Shown here in pieces: positions 55,350 to 64,000 of a stretch of 64,000 nt of DNA. Origin of the DNA: Acetobacteraceae bacterium (lineage in GTDB: Bacteria; Pseudomonadota; Alphaproteobacteria; Acetobacterales; Acetobacteraceae); NCBI GenBank assembly GCA_027451405.1, contig DAIDJM010000043.1, positions 1 to 64,000 of the forward strand, given 5' to 3'. The translations under genes and the position numbers were made by a program. Each line of letters starts with the position of its first letter. Position 1 is the first letter of the stretch. The notes beneath the pieces were generated by a model, which was not told the origin of the DNA, made no database searches, and worked only from the letters and a program-made list of their open reading frames with translations.

Positions 55350-55467
55350 TCTTCTTTTTCTGAAGAAAAAGAAGCAAAAAGACTTCGTCTGTCTCCGAGC
55401 GCGGCGCCGCTCCGGGCACCATCCAAACAGATGAAAGTTTTTTGGTTCTTTTTTTCAAAAAAGAACA
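55350..55467. repeat. repeat family 1, copy 2: A/T palindromes in inverted pair
   Basis: Left arm CTTCTTTTTCT-GA-AGAAAAAGAAG (55351-55374) then CAAAAAGACTTCGTCTG. Right arm CAGATGAAAG, TTTTTTGG, then GTTCTTTTTT-TC-AAAAAAGAAC (55445-55466). It fills the whole purQ-purL gap. Same design as the copy at 8279-8432. Confidence 0.85.
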
Positions 55468-55476
55468 AAAAACACC

Positions 55477-57654
55477 ATGACCGACCTCGCAGCCCTTGCC
55501 CAAAGCTTCGGCCTGAACGCCGAAGAATACGCCCGCATACCCGCAATCCTCGGTCGGGAGCCCACGCTCACCGAGCTCGGCATCTTTTCCGTGATGTGGT
55601 CGGAACATTGCTCGTACAAATCCAGCCGCGTCCATCTGCGCACGCTGCCCACCACGGCGCCCTGGGTCATTCATGGTCCCGGCGAGAATGCCGGCGTGGT
55701 CGATATCGGCGAGGGGCTTGCGGCGGTCTTCAAGATGGAGAGCCACAACCACCCGAGCTTCATCGAGCCCTATCAGGGCGCGGCGACCGGGGTCGGCGGC
55801 ATCCTGCGCGACGTCTTCACCATGGGCGCGCGGCCGATCGCGAACCTGAACGCGCTGCGCTTCGGGCGGCCGGAAAATCCGGTCACCAAACGCGTGGTCG
55901 ATGGGGTGGTGCGCGGCATCGGCGGCTACGGCAATTGCGTCGGTGTGCCGACGGTGGGCGGCGAGGTCAATTTCCACGCGGCCTATGACGGCAATCCGCT
56001 GGTCAATGCGATGACGGTCGGCATCGCGCCGCGCGACCGGATTTTCCTCAGCGCCGCGGCCGGGATCGGCAATCCGGTGGTCTATGTCGGGTCGAAGACC
56101 GGCCGTGACGGGATTCATGGTGCGACCATGGCCTCGGCCGAATTCTCCGCGGACGCCGAAGAGAAGCGCCCGACCGTGCAGGTGGGCGATCCGTTCACCG
56201 AGAAATTGCTGATCGAGGCCTGCCTCGAGCTGATGCAGACGGACGCGATCGTGGCGATCCAGGATATGGGTGCCGCTGGACTGACCAGCAGTTCGGTGGA
56301 GATGGCCGGACGCGGCGGCGTCGGGATCGATCTCGATCTCGATCGCGTGCCGCAGCGCGAGACCGGCATGTCCGCCTACGAAATGATGCTGTCGGAGAGC
56401 CAGGAGCGCATGCTCATGGTGCTGCGGCCGGACCGCGAGGATGTGGCGCGGCGGATCTTCGAGAAATGGGAGCTCGATTTCTCGGTGGTCGGACATTTGA
56501 CCGACACCGGGCGGATCGTCGTGCGGCATGGCGGGCGCATCGAGGCGGATATTCCGCTGGCGCCGCTCGCCGACCAGGCGCCCCTCTATCGCCGGCCGTT
56601 CACGGAGCCCGCGAAGCCGGCGCCGCTCGGCGCGGTCGACGATCCCATCGGGATCGGTCCGGCGCTGCAGCAGCTCATCGGATGTCCCGATCTCTGCTCC
56701 CGCGCCTGGATCTGGGACCAGTATGACGCGACCGTGGGGGGACAGACCGTCAAGCGCCCCGGGGCGGCGGACGCCGCGATCGTGCGCGTGGAGGGAACCG
56801 CGCGGGCGCTCGCACTCACCACCGACTGCACGCCCCGTTATTGCGCCGCCGATCCGGAAACCGGGGGCGCGCAGGCCGTGGCGGAAGCCTGGCGCAACAT
56901 CACCGCGACCGGCGCGACGCCGCTGGCCGTCACCGACAATCTGAATTTCGGCAACCCGGAGAAGCCGGCCATCATGGGGCAGATCGTGGCGGCGCTGCGG
57001 GGCATGGCCGAGGCCTGCCGGGCGCTCGATTTTCCGGTCGTGAGCGGCAATGTGAGCCTCTATAACGAAACCGAAGGCGCCGCGATCCTGCCGACGCCGG
57101 CGATCGGGGGCCTCGGCGTGATCGAAAACGCAGCGCACGCCGTGGGGATCGCGCTCTCCCCAGGCCTGTCGCTGGTGCTCGTGGGCGAGACGCGCGGGCA
57201 TCTCGGACAATCCCTGTGGCTGCGCGAAATTGGCGGACGCGAGGCCGGCGCGCCGCCACCGGTGGACCTCGCAGCCGAACGGCGCTGCGGCGATTTCGTG
57301 CGTGCGCAGATCCTGCGCGGCGCGGTCGCTTCCTGCCACGATGTCGCGGATGGCGGCTTGCTGGTCGCGGTCGCCGAGATGGCGATGGCGGGCGGATGCG
57401 GCGCGTCGCTGCTGCCGGGCCCCGCCGAGATCGCGCCGCATGCCTGGTGGTTCGGCGAGGATCAGGCGCGCTACGTGCTCGCGGTCGCGGATGCCGAGCC
57501 GATTCTCGCGGCGTCCGCCTCGGCCGGCGTGCCGGCGCGCCGGATCGGGCGAGCGGAGGGCAGCGATTTGACACTCCCGGACGGGGCCACCATATCGGTC
57601 CGAACATTGGCGGCCGAACACGGCCGCTTTTTCCCCGCCTGGATGGACGCGTAA
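55477..57654 (+). CDS. purL: phosphoribosylformylglycinamidine synthase subunit PurL (short form)
   Basis: 725 residues, the length of small PurL. Motifs: [60 protein letters not shown]-dependent step four of purine synthesis, together with PurQ and PurS. Separated from purQ by the repeat; bolA follows after 18 bases. Confidence 0.97.
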   Translation: MTDLAALAQSFGLNAEEYARIPAILGREPTLTELGIFSVMWSEHCSYKSSRVHLRTLPTTAPWVIHGPGENAGVVDIGEGLAAVFKMESHNHPSFIEPYQGAATGVGGILRDVFTMGARPIANLNALRFGRPENPVTKRVVDGVVRGIGGYGNCVGVPTVGGEVNFHAAYDGNPLVNAMTVGIAPRDRIFLSAAAGIGNPVVYVGSKTGRDGIHGATMASAEFSADAEEKRPTVQVGDPFTEKLLIEACLELMQTDAIVAIQDMGAAGLTSSSVEMAGRGGVGIDLDLDRVPQRETGMSAYEMMLSESQERMLMVLRPDREDVARRIFEKWELDFSVVGHLTDTGRIVVRHGGRIEADIPLAPLADQAPLYRRPFTEPAKPAPLGAVDDPIGIGPALQQLIGCPDLCSRAWIWDQYDATVGGQTVKRPGAADAAIVRVEGTARALALTTDCTPRYCAADPETGGAQAVAEAWRNITATGATPLAVTDNLNFGNPEKPAIMGQIVAALRGMAEACRALDFPVVSGNVSLYNETEGAAILPTPAIGGLGVIENAAHAVGIALSPGLSLVLVGETRGHLGQSLWLREIGGREAGAPPPVDLAAERRCGDFVRAQILRGAVASCHDVADGGLLVAVAEMAMAGGCGASLLPGPAEIAPHAWWFGEDQARYVLAVADAEPILAASASAGVPARRIGRAEGSDLTLPDGATISVRTLAAEHGRFFPAWMDA

Positions 57655-57672
57655 GCGGAGAGAGGTCGAGCC

Positions 57673-57918
57673 ATGGCCATGCAGGCCGGCGAAATCGAGT
57701 CCCTTATCAAAGCTGCCTTGCCGGATGCGGTGGTGGTCGTCGAGGACCTGGCCGGCGACGGTGATCATTACGCCGCCACCGTGACCAGCGAGCGGTTCCG
57801 CGGATTGTCGCGCGTGAAGCAGCACCAGCTCGTATTCCAGGCACTCGGTGGCCGTATGGGCGGCGCGCTGCACGCGCTCGCGCTGCAGACCAACGTTCCG
57901 GACCAGGAGAACGCATGA
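57673..57918 (+). CDS. BolA family protein
   Basis: 81 residues. The [20 protein letters not shown] and [15 protein letters not shown] segments match BolA/YrbA. Partners with monothiol glutaredoxin in iron-sulfur handling; the glutaredoxin gene overlaps its stop by four bases, a conserved pair. Confidence 0.92.
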   Translation: MAMQAGEIESLIKAALPDAVVVVEDLAGDGDHYAATVTSERFRGLSRVKQHQLVFQALGGRMGGALHALALQTNVPDQENA

Positions 57919-58244
57919 GCGAGAATGACGTGGAAGCGCGGATCAAGCGCGAAATCACCGAAAATCCGGTGATGCTCTACATGAAGGGAACCGCAATGTT
58001 CCCGCAATGCGGCTTCTCCGCGCGCGTGGTGCAGATCCTGAACCATGTCGGCGTGCCGTTCGCCACCGCGAACGTGCTCGAGGACCCGGACCTGCGCGAC
58101 GGCATCAAGCAGTTCTCGAACTGGCCGACCATCCCCCAGCTCTATGTGCGGGGCGAGTTCATCGGCGGTTGCGACATCGTGACGGAGATGTTCCAGAGCG
58201 GTGAGCTCGAGCCTTTGCTCAAGCAGGCGACGCCGGCGGGCTGA
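57915..58244 (+). CDS. grxD: monothiol glutaredoxin, Grx4 family
   Basis: 109 residues. CGFS active site in [12 protein letters not shown], then [20 protein letters not shown]. Carries a [2Fe-2S] cluster between subunits or with BolA. Overlaps bolA (ATGA). Confidence 0.96.
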   Translation: MSENDVEARIKREITENPVMLYMKGTAMFPQCGFSARVVQILNHVGVPFATANVLEDPDLRDGIKQFSNWPTIPQLYVRGEFIGGCDIVTEMFQSGELEPLLKQATPAG

Positions 58245-58289
58245 GGCCCGCTTCCCGCTTGGACACTGGCGCGCCATCCCGACACCCCC

Positions 58290-58310
58290 TGGGGCCGCCG
58301 AAAGGCCCCA
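58290..58310. terminator. hairpin between grxD and the DUF4239 gene (repeat family 2 half-copy)
   Basis: CTGGGGCC-GCCGAAA-GGCCCCAG, an 8-bp stem, the same as the second hairpin of repeat family 2. It sits between converging genes and may terminate either. Confidence 0.55.
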
Positions 58311-58313
58311 GTT

Positions 58314-58358
58314 CCGGTCACTTCAGAACCGGTCACGTCAGAACCGGTCACTTCAGGG
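58314..58358. repeat. 15-bp tandem repeat, three copies
   Basis: CCGGTCACTTCAGAA, CCGGTCACGTCAGAA and CCGGTCACTTCAGGG in a row. The third unit includes the stop codon of the DUF4239 gene (58348-58350). Confidence 0.9.
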
Positions 58359-59112
58359 CGGTGATGTTGCCCAGGGTTTCGATGAAGTTGGCGGGGGTCA
58401 GCGCCAGCGCGCCTTCGAACGGGTAGTTCAGCAGGCGCGCGACCAGCAGGACGCTGACCGTGCCGGCGGTGAAGATCACCGCGACCGTCACCGCCGTCGG
58501 GCGATCCTCGATGCCGGCGAAGGCCACGAAGCTCGAGAGCACCGCGGTCAGCCCGATCAGGACCCCCCAAAGCGCGGCCGGGATGCCGTTCGCGGCCTCA
58601 TAGAGGCGCTCTTCGCTTTGCGAATGGGCCTCGGCGAACAGCGAGACGATCTGGCTTTGGCGGGCGCGGTCGTCGGGATCGGACAGTTTCGCCTCCGCGG
58701 CGGCCTGGAGCATGCGGACGATCGCGTCGCGGGTCGCGTGATCGCCATGGCGGGTGTTTTCCATGGCGGGCCATTCACGCTGGACCAGCACCTCGATATA
58801 GGCGATTTCCGCGTTCAGGATGGCGTGCGCGGCCGGGGGCGGCAGGGTCGCGGCGAGGATGGCCGCGCCATGCAGCGCGCCGCATTCGCGGTCGATCGCG
58901 GCCTGGGCGTCGTTGTAGCCCCCGAGGCATTCGTTGCAGACGAACGCCAGCAGCACGGCGAAGACGACACCGAGCTGAAGGAAGATGACCGAGCCGACCT
59001 CGTGATGATGGCGGCGCCATTCGAGTTCGATGCGGCGGTGCACCAGGCTGGTGACCCACCCCGCCGCCACGCTCGAGAGCACCAGGATGAGGATCGCTTC
59101 GCCGTAACGCAT
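58348..59112 (-). CDS. DUF4239 (bestrophin-like) membrane protein
   Basis: 254 residues from ATG 59112. Two N-terminal hydrophobic segments (AILILVLSSVAAGWVTSLVH, FLQLGVVFAVLLAFVCNE), a helical soluble part with NDAQAAIDRECGAL, and two C-terminal segments (GVLIGLTAVLSSFVAFAG, VAVIFTAGTVSVLLVARLL). This layout is typical of DUF4239. Function unknown, possibly channel-like. Confidence 0.85.
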   Translation of the reverse strand: MRYGEAILILVLSSVAAGWVTSLVHRRIELEWRRHHHEVGSVIFLQLGVVFAVLLAFVCNECLGGYNDAQAAIDRECGALHGAAILAATLPPPAAHAILNAEIAYIEVLVQREWPAMENTRHGDHATRDAIVRMLQAAAEAKLSDPDDRARQSQIVSLFAEAHSQSEERLYEAANGIPAALWGVLIGLTAVLSSFVAFAGIEDRPTAVTVAVIFTAGTVSVLLVARLLNYPFEGALALTPANFIETLGNITALK

Positions 59113-59283
59113 CGCGCGATGGATACCGGGAAAAACAGGGCAAAGCCCAGGGGTCCGGAACCTTTCGGCCCCGGCGTGCAGGGTCGGAAAGGACCGAGCC
59201 CTCCTCAAACCAAAGTTGGGTCATCGCGTCCGGGGAGGGCCGAGCCCTCCCCAGGACGGGCCCGCAATGTTATCTGATTTCAC

Positions 59284-59895
59284 ATGTCCCGAGCCTACCA
59301 CCACGGCAATCTCCGCGAGGCGCTGATCGACCACGCGCTGGCGCTGATCGCCGAGCGCGGTCCCGCCGGGTTCACGCTCGCCGAGGTGGCGCGCGCCGTG
59401 GGCGTCAGCGGTGCGGCACCCTACCGGCATTTTCCGCAGCGCAATGCGCTCGTCGCGGAAATCGCCCGGCAGGGTTTCGAGCGGTTCGCAGCGGAACTGC
59501 GCGCCGCCTGGAACGAGGGCCGGCCCGACCCGGTACGAGCGATCGAGAATACCGGGCGCGCCTATCTGGCCTTCGCGCGGCGTGAGCCGGCTTTCTATGC
59601 CGCGATGTTCGAGCCCGGGTTCGCGCTCGAGACCGAGCCTGCCTTGCTCGCCGCGTCCGAGCGCGCGTTCGGCGTGCTGCGCGACGCCGCGGAGCTGGCG
59701 GTGCGGGGCATGCCGGAGCGCGGCCGTCCGCCGGCACTGATGGTGGCGCTGCATCTCTGGTCGTTCGCGCACGGCATTGCGTCGCTGTTCATCGGCGGTC
59801 CGGGCGGGGCGCGGCGGCGCTTGCCGATGCGGCCGGAGGAGCTGCTCGAGGCCGGCCTGCTCATCTATCTCGGTGCGCTGGCGCCGGCGGCTTGA
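59284..59895 (+). CDS. TetR-family transcriptional regulator
   Basis: 203 residues. Helix-turn-helix: GFTLAEVARAVGVSGAAPYRHFPQRNALV at about 29-57 (written here as the recognised motif region), with YHHGNLREALIDHAL before it. The ligand domain is of the WHG/TetR_C type. Probably controls the DUF2852 gene downstream through the operator at 59921-59943, and perhaps itself: TTTCACATG at its own start resembles a half-site. Confidence 0.92.
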   Translation: MSRAYHHGNLREALIDHALALIAERGPAGFTLAEVARAVGVSGAAPYRHFPQRNALVAEIARQGFERFAAELRAAWNEGRPDPVRAIENTGRAYLAFARREPAFYAAMFEPGFALETEPALLAASERAFGVLRDAAELAVRGMPERGRPPALMVALHLWSFAHGIASLFIGGPGGARRRLPMRPEELLEAGLLIYLGALAPAA

Positions 59896-59920
59896 CTTCG
59901 CCCCGGGGCCGGACCATCAA

Positions 59921-59943
59921 TGTGAATGTGTTTTACATTCACA
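59921..59943. promoter_or_regulatory. TetR-type operator
   Basis: Perfect 9-bp inverted repeat TGTGAATGT-GTTTT-ACATTCACA, between tetR and the DUF2852 gene, 13 bases upstream of the latter's ATG. A TTGACT at 59892 gives a plausible -35, so bound repressor would block transcription. Confidence 0.8.
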
Positions 59944-59956
59944 TGGGAGACCGGCC

Positions 59957-60346
59957 ATGCCGATCGCCGAAAAGCTGGACGAGTATGGCAAGGGAGCCTG
60001 GATCGCGCTGATCCTGCTGGGCTTCTGGGTAGCCTGGCCGATCGGACTGGCGCTGCTCGTTTTCACGGTGGCCACCGGACGGATGCGGGGCTGGAAAATG
60101 CAGAACCGGGGTAGCTGGTACGTGGCACAGCGCCGGGGCGGTGGCTTCGGCTGGGGCAGCGGCGAGCCGCCTTCGTCGGGGAACGCGGCGTTCGACGAAT
60201 ACCGTGCCGAGACGCTGCGCCGCCTCGAGGAAGAGCAGCGGGAGTTCGTCGAGTATCTGGAAAAGCTGCGCGCGGCCAAGGACAAGGCCGAGTTCGACGC
60301 CTTCATGGCAGAGCGCCGCAGCCGCCAGACGCCGCAGGCGGCCTGA
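59957..60346 (+). CDS. DUF2852 family membrane protein
   Basis: 129 residues from ATG 59957. One membrane segment (WIALILLGFWVAWPIGLALL), then RGWKMQN and a charged coiled coil (FDEYRAETLRRLEEEQREF, EKLRAAKDKAEFDAFMAERR) typical of DUF2852. Function unknown. Expression probably set by the upstream TetR protein. Confidence 0.85.
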   Translation: MPIAEKLDEYGKGAWIALILLGFWVAWPIGLALLVFTVATGRMRGWKMQNRGSWYVAQRRGGGFGWGSGEPPSSGNAAFDEYRAETLRRLEEEQREFVEYLEKLRAAKDKAEFDAFMAERRSRQTPQAA

Positions 60347-60382
60347 ACCGGCGTCCGGGCGATCCCGGATATAGCCGGCACG

Positions 60383-60412
60383 AAAAAGGCGGGATGATCT
60401 CCCGCCTTTTTT
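60383..60412. terminator. bidirectional intrinsic terminator
   Basis: AAAAA-GGCGGGA-TGATC-TCCCGCC-TTTTTT between the converging DUF2852 and cold-shock genes. Runs of A and T on both sides serve both strands. Confidence 0.92.
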
Positions 60413-60419
60413 ATTGTGT

Positions 60420-60623
60420 TTAGAGCAGCTTGAGGTTGGAAGCGGCGGCCTTTCCGCGCTCCATCACGACTTCGTAGGAAATCGCCTGCCCGTCATTCAG
60501 ACCGCGAAGACCGGCCGCCTGAACCGCAGTGATGTGGACGAAAACGTCGGGTCCACCTCCCTGCGGGGCGATGAAGCCGAAGCCTTTCGTCGCGTTGAAC
60601 CATTTCACGGTACCGGTAGCCAT
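60420..60623 (-). CDS. cold-shock domain protein (CspA family)
   Basis: 67 residues from ATG 60623. RNP1-like GTVKWFNATKGFGFI and RNP2-like DVFVHITAV; ends in ASNLKLL. Binds single-stranded RNA or DNA as a chaperone. The function of this copy at low temperature versus constitutive is unknown. Confidence 0.95.
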   Translation of the reverse strand: MATGTVKWFNATKGFGFIAPQGGGPDVFVHITAVQAAGLRGLNDGQAISYEVVMERGKAAASNLKLL

Positions 60624-60766
60624 CAGGTCGTCACTCCAAGAACGTCTCAGCCTATGGGCCAGGCGGGCCTTGGGCACAAGGGCGACGCGTTCACCGAGTG
60701 GTGTTCCGCGCGGAGCAACGCCGGCCGGAGCGCGCCGTTGGCGGCGCTCAACGCGGAGTTTGCGCC

Positions 60767-61786
60767 ATGGCTGAAGACGATCCCGGCTTGTCCCGTCGGC
60801 ATATGGTGGGCGGGGCGGGCGTCGCCCTGGCCGCCGCCGGGATCGCGCCCGAGGCCGAAGCGCGCACCGCCGCGCAGAGTGCGCCGGCGCTGGACACATC
60901 GGCCGACGCGGTGCGCAACCCTGATACGAAATACCCCAAACCGCCCTACAGGAAACAATCGCAGCCTTGGCCGGGTCTGGCGAGCCGCATGGATCCGCCG
61001 CCCGATCACGGCGAGACGAGTTATCGCGGATCGGGCCGGCTCGCCGGGCGGCGCGCGCTGATCACGGGTGGGGATTCCGGCATGGGGCGGGCGGCGGCGA
61101 TCGCCTTTGCGCGCGAAGGCGCCGATGTGGCGATCAATTATTACCCGAGCGAGGAGCCCGATGCGCAGCAGGTGACCGACTACATCCGGCAGGCGGGCCG
61201 GCGCGGCGTGCCGATCCCGGGCGATCTGCGCGACGAAGCCTTCTGCCGGAAGCTGGTGGCGCAGGCCCTCGACGGTCTGGGCGGGCTCGACATCCTGGTG
61301 TGCAACGCCGGGCGGCAGCAGCAATGCGGGTCGATCCTCGACCTCACGAGCGAGGCGTTCGACGCGACGATGAAGACCAACATCTACGCGCCGTTCTGGA
61401 TCATCAAGGCGGCGCTGCCGCATCTGAAGCCCGGCTCGGTCATCATCGGCACGACCTCGGAACAGGCGTACGATCCTTCGCCCGATCTTTACGACTATGC
61501 GCAGACCAAGGCGGCGACGATGAATTACGTGAAATCGCTGGCGAAACAGCTTGGGCCGAGGGGCATCCGCGTCAACGGTGTCGCGCCCGGGCCGATCTGG
61601 ACGCCGCTGCAGGTCTCGGGCGGCGCCACCATGGAGAAGCTCGAAAACTTCGGAAGCAAAACCGCGATCGGCCGCGCCGGGCAGCCGGCGGAGCTCGCGT
61701 CGATCTACGTGCAGCTCGCCGCCGACGAGGCCAGCTACACCACCGGCAATGTCTACGGCGCCGGCGGCGGCACCGGGCAACCCTGA
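60767..61786 (+). CDS. SDR-family oxidoreductase with twin-arginine-like signal
   Basis: 339 residues from ATG 60767. N-terminus SRRHMVGGAGVALAAAG resembles a Tat signal. Then ITGGDSGMGRAAAIAFAREG, NAGRQQ, and YAQTKAA (YxxxK). The YPSEEPDAQQV segment places it with YghA/general-stress-39-like SDRs. Substrate unknown. The 3' end overlaps the ligase gene on the other strand by 34 bases. Confidence 0.87.
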   Translation: MAEDDPGLSRRHMVGGAGVALAAAGIAPEAEARTAAQSAPALDTSADAVRNPDTKYPKPPYRKQSQPWPGLASRMDPPPDHGETSYRGSGRLAGRRALITGGDSGMGRAAAIAFAREGADVAINYYPSEEPDAQQVTDYIRQAGRRGVPIPGDLRDEAFCRKLVAQALDGLGGLDILVCNAGRQQQCGSILDLTSEAFDATMKTNIYAPFWIIKAALPHLKPGSVIIGTTSEQAYDPSPDLYDYAQTKAATMNYVKSLAKQLGPRGIRVNGVAPGPIWTPLQVSGGATMEKLENFGSKTAIGRAGQPAELASIYVQLAADEASYTTGNVYGAGGGTGQP

Positions 61787-62937
61787 GCGGCGTCGCTGCG
61801 GGGTCGCCATGACAACATCAGGCCCGCCGGCACCCACAGAATGAACCAGAGCGGGCCCGGGCCTTTCGTGACCTGGCCGAGATCGGTCAGCCCCGCGAAG
61901 AGCACATTGAGGCCGAGCGCGCCGAGCCAGGGAAACTCGCCCTCGTCGCGGCGGCGCCAGAGCTGGGCCGCAAACGAGGCGGCGAGTGCCGCGAACAGCA
62001 GCAGGCCGGCGGCGCCGCTGTAGAAGAGCAGCGAGAGATAGAGATCGTGCGGAAAGGTGATGTGTTCGGTGATGAACCCGCGTCCCTGCGGATCGAACAC
62101 GTCGAGATGAAGATTGTCGGCCAGCCCATGGCCGAACAGAGGACGCTCGGCGATGATGCGCGCGGTGTAGCGCCAGATTTCGAACCGGTGCGAAGCGCCG
62201 CGCTGCACGATGACGGTCTCGGCATGGTGCTGAACCGATGCGGGCAGCAGGAGCCAGATGACCGCGCAGGCGGCGAGAGCCGAGAGCGCGCGCAGGCGCC
62301 AGGGGCCGGCGGCACAGAGAAACAAAGTCGCGACGCTGGCGGCGAGCAGCGGGCCGCGGCTTTCCGTCAACAAAATGAACCCCGCCATGACCGCGGCGGC
62401 GCCGAGGCTCGCGAGGCGATGGCCGGGGCCGGCCAGGCCACGCCAGAGCGCGGTCAGATAGGCAACCGTCATGACCGAGGCACCGAGGATCGGGTGGCTC
62501 GTGGCCCCCCAGCCATGCAGGCGCGGGCCGGCGCCATGATGGAAGGCCCCGACCAGGATCGCGAACCCCGCGTTGAGGCCGCCGAGCCAGGTCAGCAGCG
62601 TGGCGAGCCGGCGGCGCAGAGCGGGGTCGCGGAATGCGAGCGCCATGCCGAGCACGAAGCAGAGCGTATTGAAACTGTCCCAGGCGAAACGGAAGGAGCG
62701 GTGGCCGTCGTCATGGCCCCAGAGCAGCGTGGCGCCGGAGAAAAGGATCAGGGCGAGGGCGAGGGCGAGCGGGGTCGTGAGCGGCGGGCGGGTGGTGGTC
62801 AGGCTGGCCAGGATCGGGGGCAGGCAGGCCAGATAGAAAATGAGCGCATAGGCGGATTGATTGGGGAGCACGAACGCCGAGGCGAAGAAGAGGAGCAGGG
62901 CTTCGGGAAGCCAGGAGGCGAGGCTGGTGACGCGCAT
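61753..62937 (-). CDS. O-antigen ligase/polymerase-like membrane protein (Wzy_C)
   Basis: 394 residues with about ten hydrophobic segments. The periplasmic loop contains RFEIWRYTARIIAERPLFGHG and HNDYL-like PHDLYLSLLFYSG, the usual Wzy_C features. Joins or polymerises lipid-linked glycans in the envelope. No other LPS genes adjacent. Confidence 0.85.
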   Translation of the reverse strand: MRVTSLASWLPEALLLFFASAFVLPNQSAYALIFYLACLPPILASLTTTRPPLTTPLALALALILFSGATLLWGHDDGHRSFRFAWDSFNTLCFVLGMALAFRDPALRRRLATLLTWLGGLNAGFAILVGAFHHGAGPRLHGWGATSHPILGASVMTVAYLTALWRGLAGPGHRLASLGAAAVMAGFILLTESRGPLLAASVATLFLCAAGPWRLRALSALAACAVIWLLLPASVQHHAETVIVQRGASHRFEIWRYTARIIAERPLFGHGLADNLHLDVFDPQGRGFITEHITFPHDLYLSLLFYSGAAGLLLFAALAASFAAQLWRRRDEGEFPWLGALGLNVLFAGLTDLGQVTKGPGPLWFILWVPAGLMLSWRPRSDAAQGCPVPPPAP

Positions 62938-62997
62938 GGCCGGTGGGGTTAGGCCAAATCGGCGGCGACCGGCAGGGGGAGACCGTCGTCCTCCGGC

Positions 62998-64000
62998 TCA
63001 AAGACGAAGCAACACGCCCGACAGCGGCAAATGGACGATCCGCTCCCGCACCCGCACATGCCCCATCCCGCAGGCAGCGGCATAGGCTTCCAGCTGCGGC
63101 GCGATCTGCCGACACTTCGCCGCCCAAGTCTCTTCTCCACCCGGAAAACTCTTGTGGTCGACGATCGTGACGCCATCCGCCTCGCGCAGCAACAGATCCA
63201 TCCGGCCTTCCAGAAGGCGGTCGCCGAGCCGGGCGGCGATGGGCACTTCGCGCGACACACGCGCGCCGGGATGCGCCGAAGCGCACCAGGCCCAAAGCCG
63301 ATCCGCGGCAACAACAAAATCCTCGGCCTCCAGCGCCGTCACGGCCCAGTTGCGGAGACATCGCTCAGCGATCGCCAGTCGCTCGGTCCGCGGCCGCGCC
63401 GGGCGGTAGGCGGCGAAGAAACCATGCAGCGCCTCGCCAAGCGCGGTCATGTCCGGCGTGCCCGCGAGCGGCAGACGCGGGCCGAGCCGGATGATCTCGA
63501 ACTCGGCTTTCATCGCGTCTCCACCGCCCGGAACCATCTCGCCATCGCTGGGCCGCACACGCAGGGGCGGATAAGGGACCGTCGCGGCAACCGCTGGCGG
63601 GAACCAGGCCGGGCGCTCCGCGCAAACGGCCTCGGACGCATGCGCCGCGACGATGCGGCAAGGGTATGGGTTGCCCCCCACCGAGACTTCCCCCGCATCC
63701 CCCGCCGGCAGCACGGGGGCGCTTTCGCCGAGCCGCTCCAGCCAGCCGATGTCCAATCCTTTGGCCTTCCGCGTCGGCGCGAACAACAGATAGTCCCGCG
63801 CCCGCGTCATCCCGACATAAAGCAGCCGCACGCGCTCCTGCGCGTCGCGCGCGATGGCGGCTCGGCCCACCGCCGATGCCTCGGCCGCATCCGCCAGCGG
63901 AATCCCCGCCGCCTGCCGCCCGTAGGGCCAGGGCCAGAACCGCAGAAGCCGTCTCGCGAGCGGTTGCCTGATATCGCTGCCATCGCCCGGGTCGGTGCCG
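62998..64000 (-). CDS. addA: AddA-type UvrD helicase / PD-(D/E)XK exonuclease, C-terminal part
   Basis: About 333 codons visible, open through the window edge (WPWPYGRQAAGIPLADAAEA is read upstream). Helicase motif VI VRLLYVGMTRARDYLL, then the nuclease: GRMDLLLREADGVTIVDHKS and QLEAYAAACG. This matches the AddA subunit of AddAB, which processes double-strand breaks for RecA. N-terminal helicase motifs lie outside. Confidence 0.9.
   Translation of the reverse strand, partial: GTDPGDGSDIRQPLARRLLRFWPWPYGRQAAGIPLADAAEASAVGRAAIARDAQERVRLLYVGMTRARDYLLFAPTRKAKGLDIGWLERLGESAPVLPAGDAGEVSVGGNPYPCRIVAAHASEAVCAERPAWFPPAVAATVPYPPLRVRPSDGEMVPGGGDAMKAEFEIIRLGPRLPLAGTPDMTALGEALHGFFAAYRPARPRTERLAIAERCLRNWAVTALEAEDFVVAADRLWAWCASAHPGARVSREVPIAARLGDRLLEGRMDLLLREADGVTIVDHKSFPGGEETWAAKCRQIAPQLEAYAAACGMGHVRVRERIVHLPLSGVLLRL

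Noticed and set aside
54319-57873. 1184-codon open frame on the minus strand across purQ-purL
   Set aside because: It runs antisense to purQ, purL, bolA and the porin end, all of which have clear family motifs. Long antisense frames are common in GC-rich codon usage. Its translation is rich in R, H and G with no domain I recognise.
1-64000. CRISPR array, prophage, toxin-antitoxin or restriction system
   Set aside because: No regularly spaced repeats, phage structural genes, integrase or methylase motifs were seen on either strand.

Overview
This window is a piece of a GC-rich alphaproteobacterial chromosome. PhyR/EcfG-type stress signalling, a class I lysyl-tRNA synthetase, RecA, UvrB, TsaE and a phasin all fit that class. 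The two dispersed intergenic repeat families resemble ones I associate with Acetobacteraceae (acetic-acid and acidophilic relatives), but the family assignment is a guess. No prophage, CRISPR array or plasmid gene was seen. The only mobile DNA is the tail of an IS630-type transposase at the left edge.

Layout. 1-8.1 kb: IS630 tail, malate synthase G, a group II PLP decarboxylase, an exported M61 peptidase, a GIN-domain protein and an ornithine-decarboxylase-like enzyme. 8.1-12.8 kb: a paired palindromic repeat, DUF3297 overlapping gabT, a lytic transglycosylase and an exported S9 peptidase. 12.8-17.9 kb: a signalling block with a REC/HisKA_2 kinase, an Rcp1-like regulator, a CHASE3 kinase, a DUF2939 protein, phyR and an EcfG-type sigma factor; a textbook EcfG promoter stands in front of the kinase operon. 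17.9-30.6 kb: flavin oxidoreductase, M1 aminopeptidase, P450, uvrB, a reductase, recA, envelope and stress proteins, tsaE and tRNA-Pro.

30.7-45.2 kb is the most interesting part. Here lie a wax-ester synthase (WS/DGAT), a minus-strand set of phasin, patatin-type lipase and repeat protein, a two-domain fatty acyl-CoA reductase of the Marinobacter alcohol-forming type, a long-chain acyl-CoA ligase translationally coupled to it, a FadL-type fatty-acid porin, and two different GlgX debranching enzymes. Together they suggest fatty-acid uptake, activation, reduction to fatty alcohol, esterification to wax ester and granule coating, next to glycogen turnover: a carbon-storage locus. Part of it is visibly less GC-rich than its flanks.

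45.4-64 kb: a truncated MprF-like flippase, class I LysRS, a DinG-type helicase overlapping a sulfotransferase-like gene, a porin with a sigma-54-type promoter, purQ-purL-bolA-grxD, DUF4239, a TetR regulator with a clear operator before a DUF2852 gene, a cold-shock protein, an exported SDR, an O-antigen-ligase-like protein and the C-terminal part of an AddA-type helicase-nuclease that runs off the right edge.
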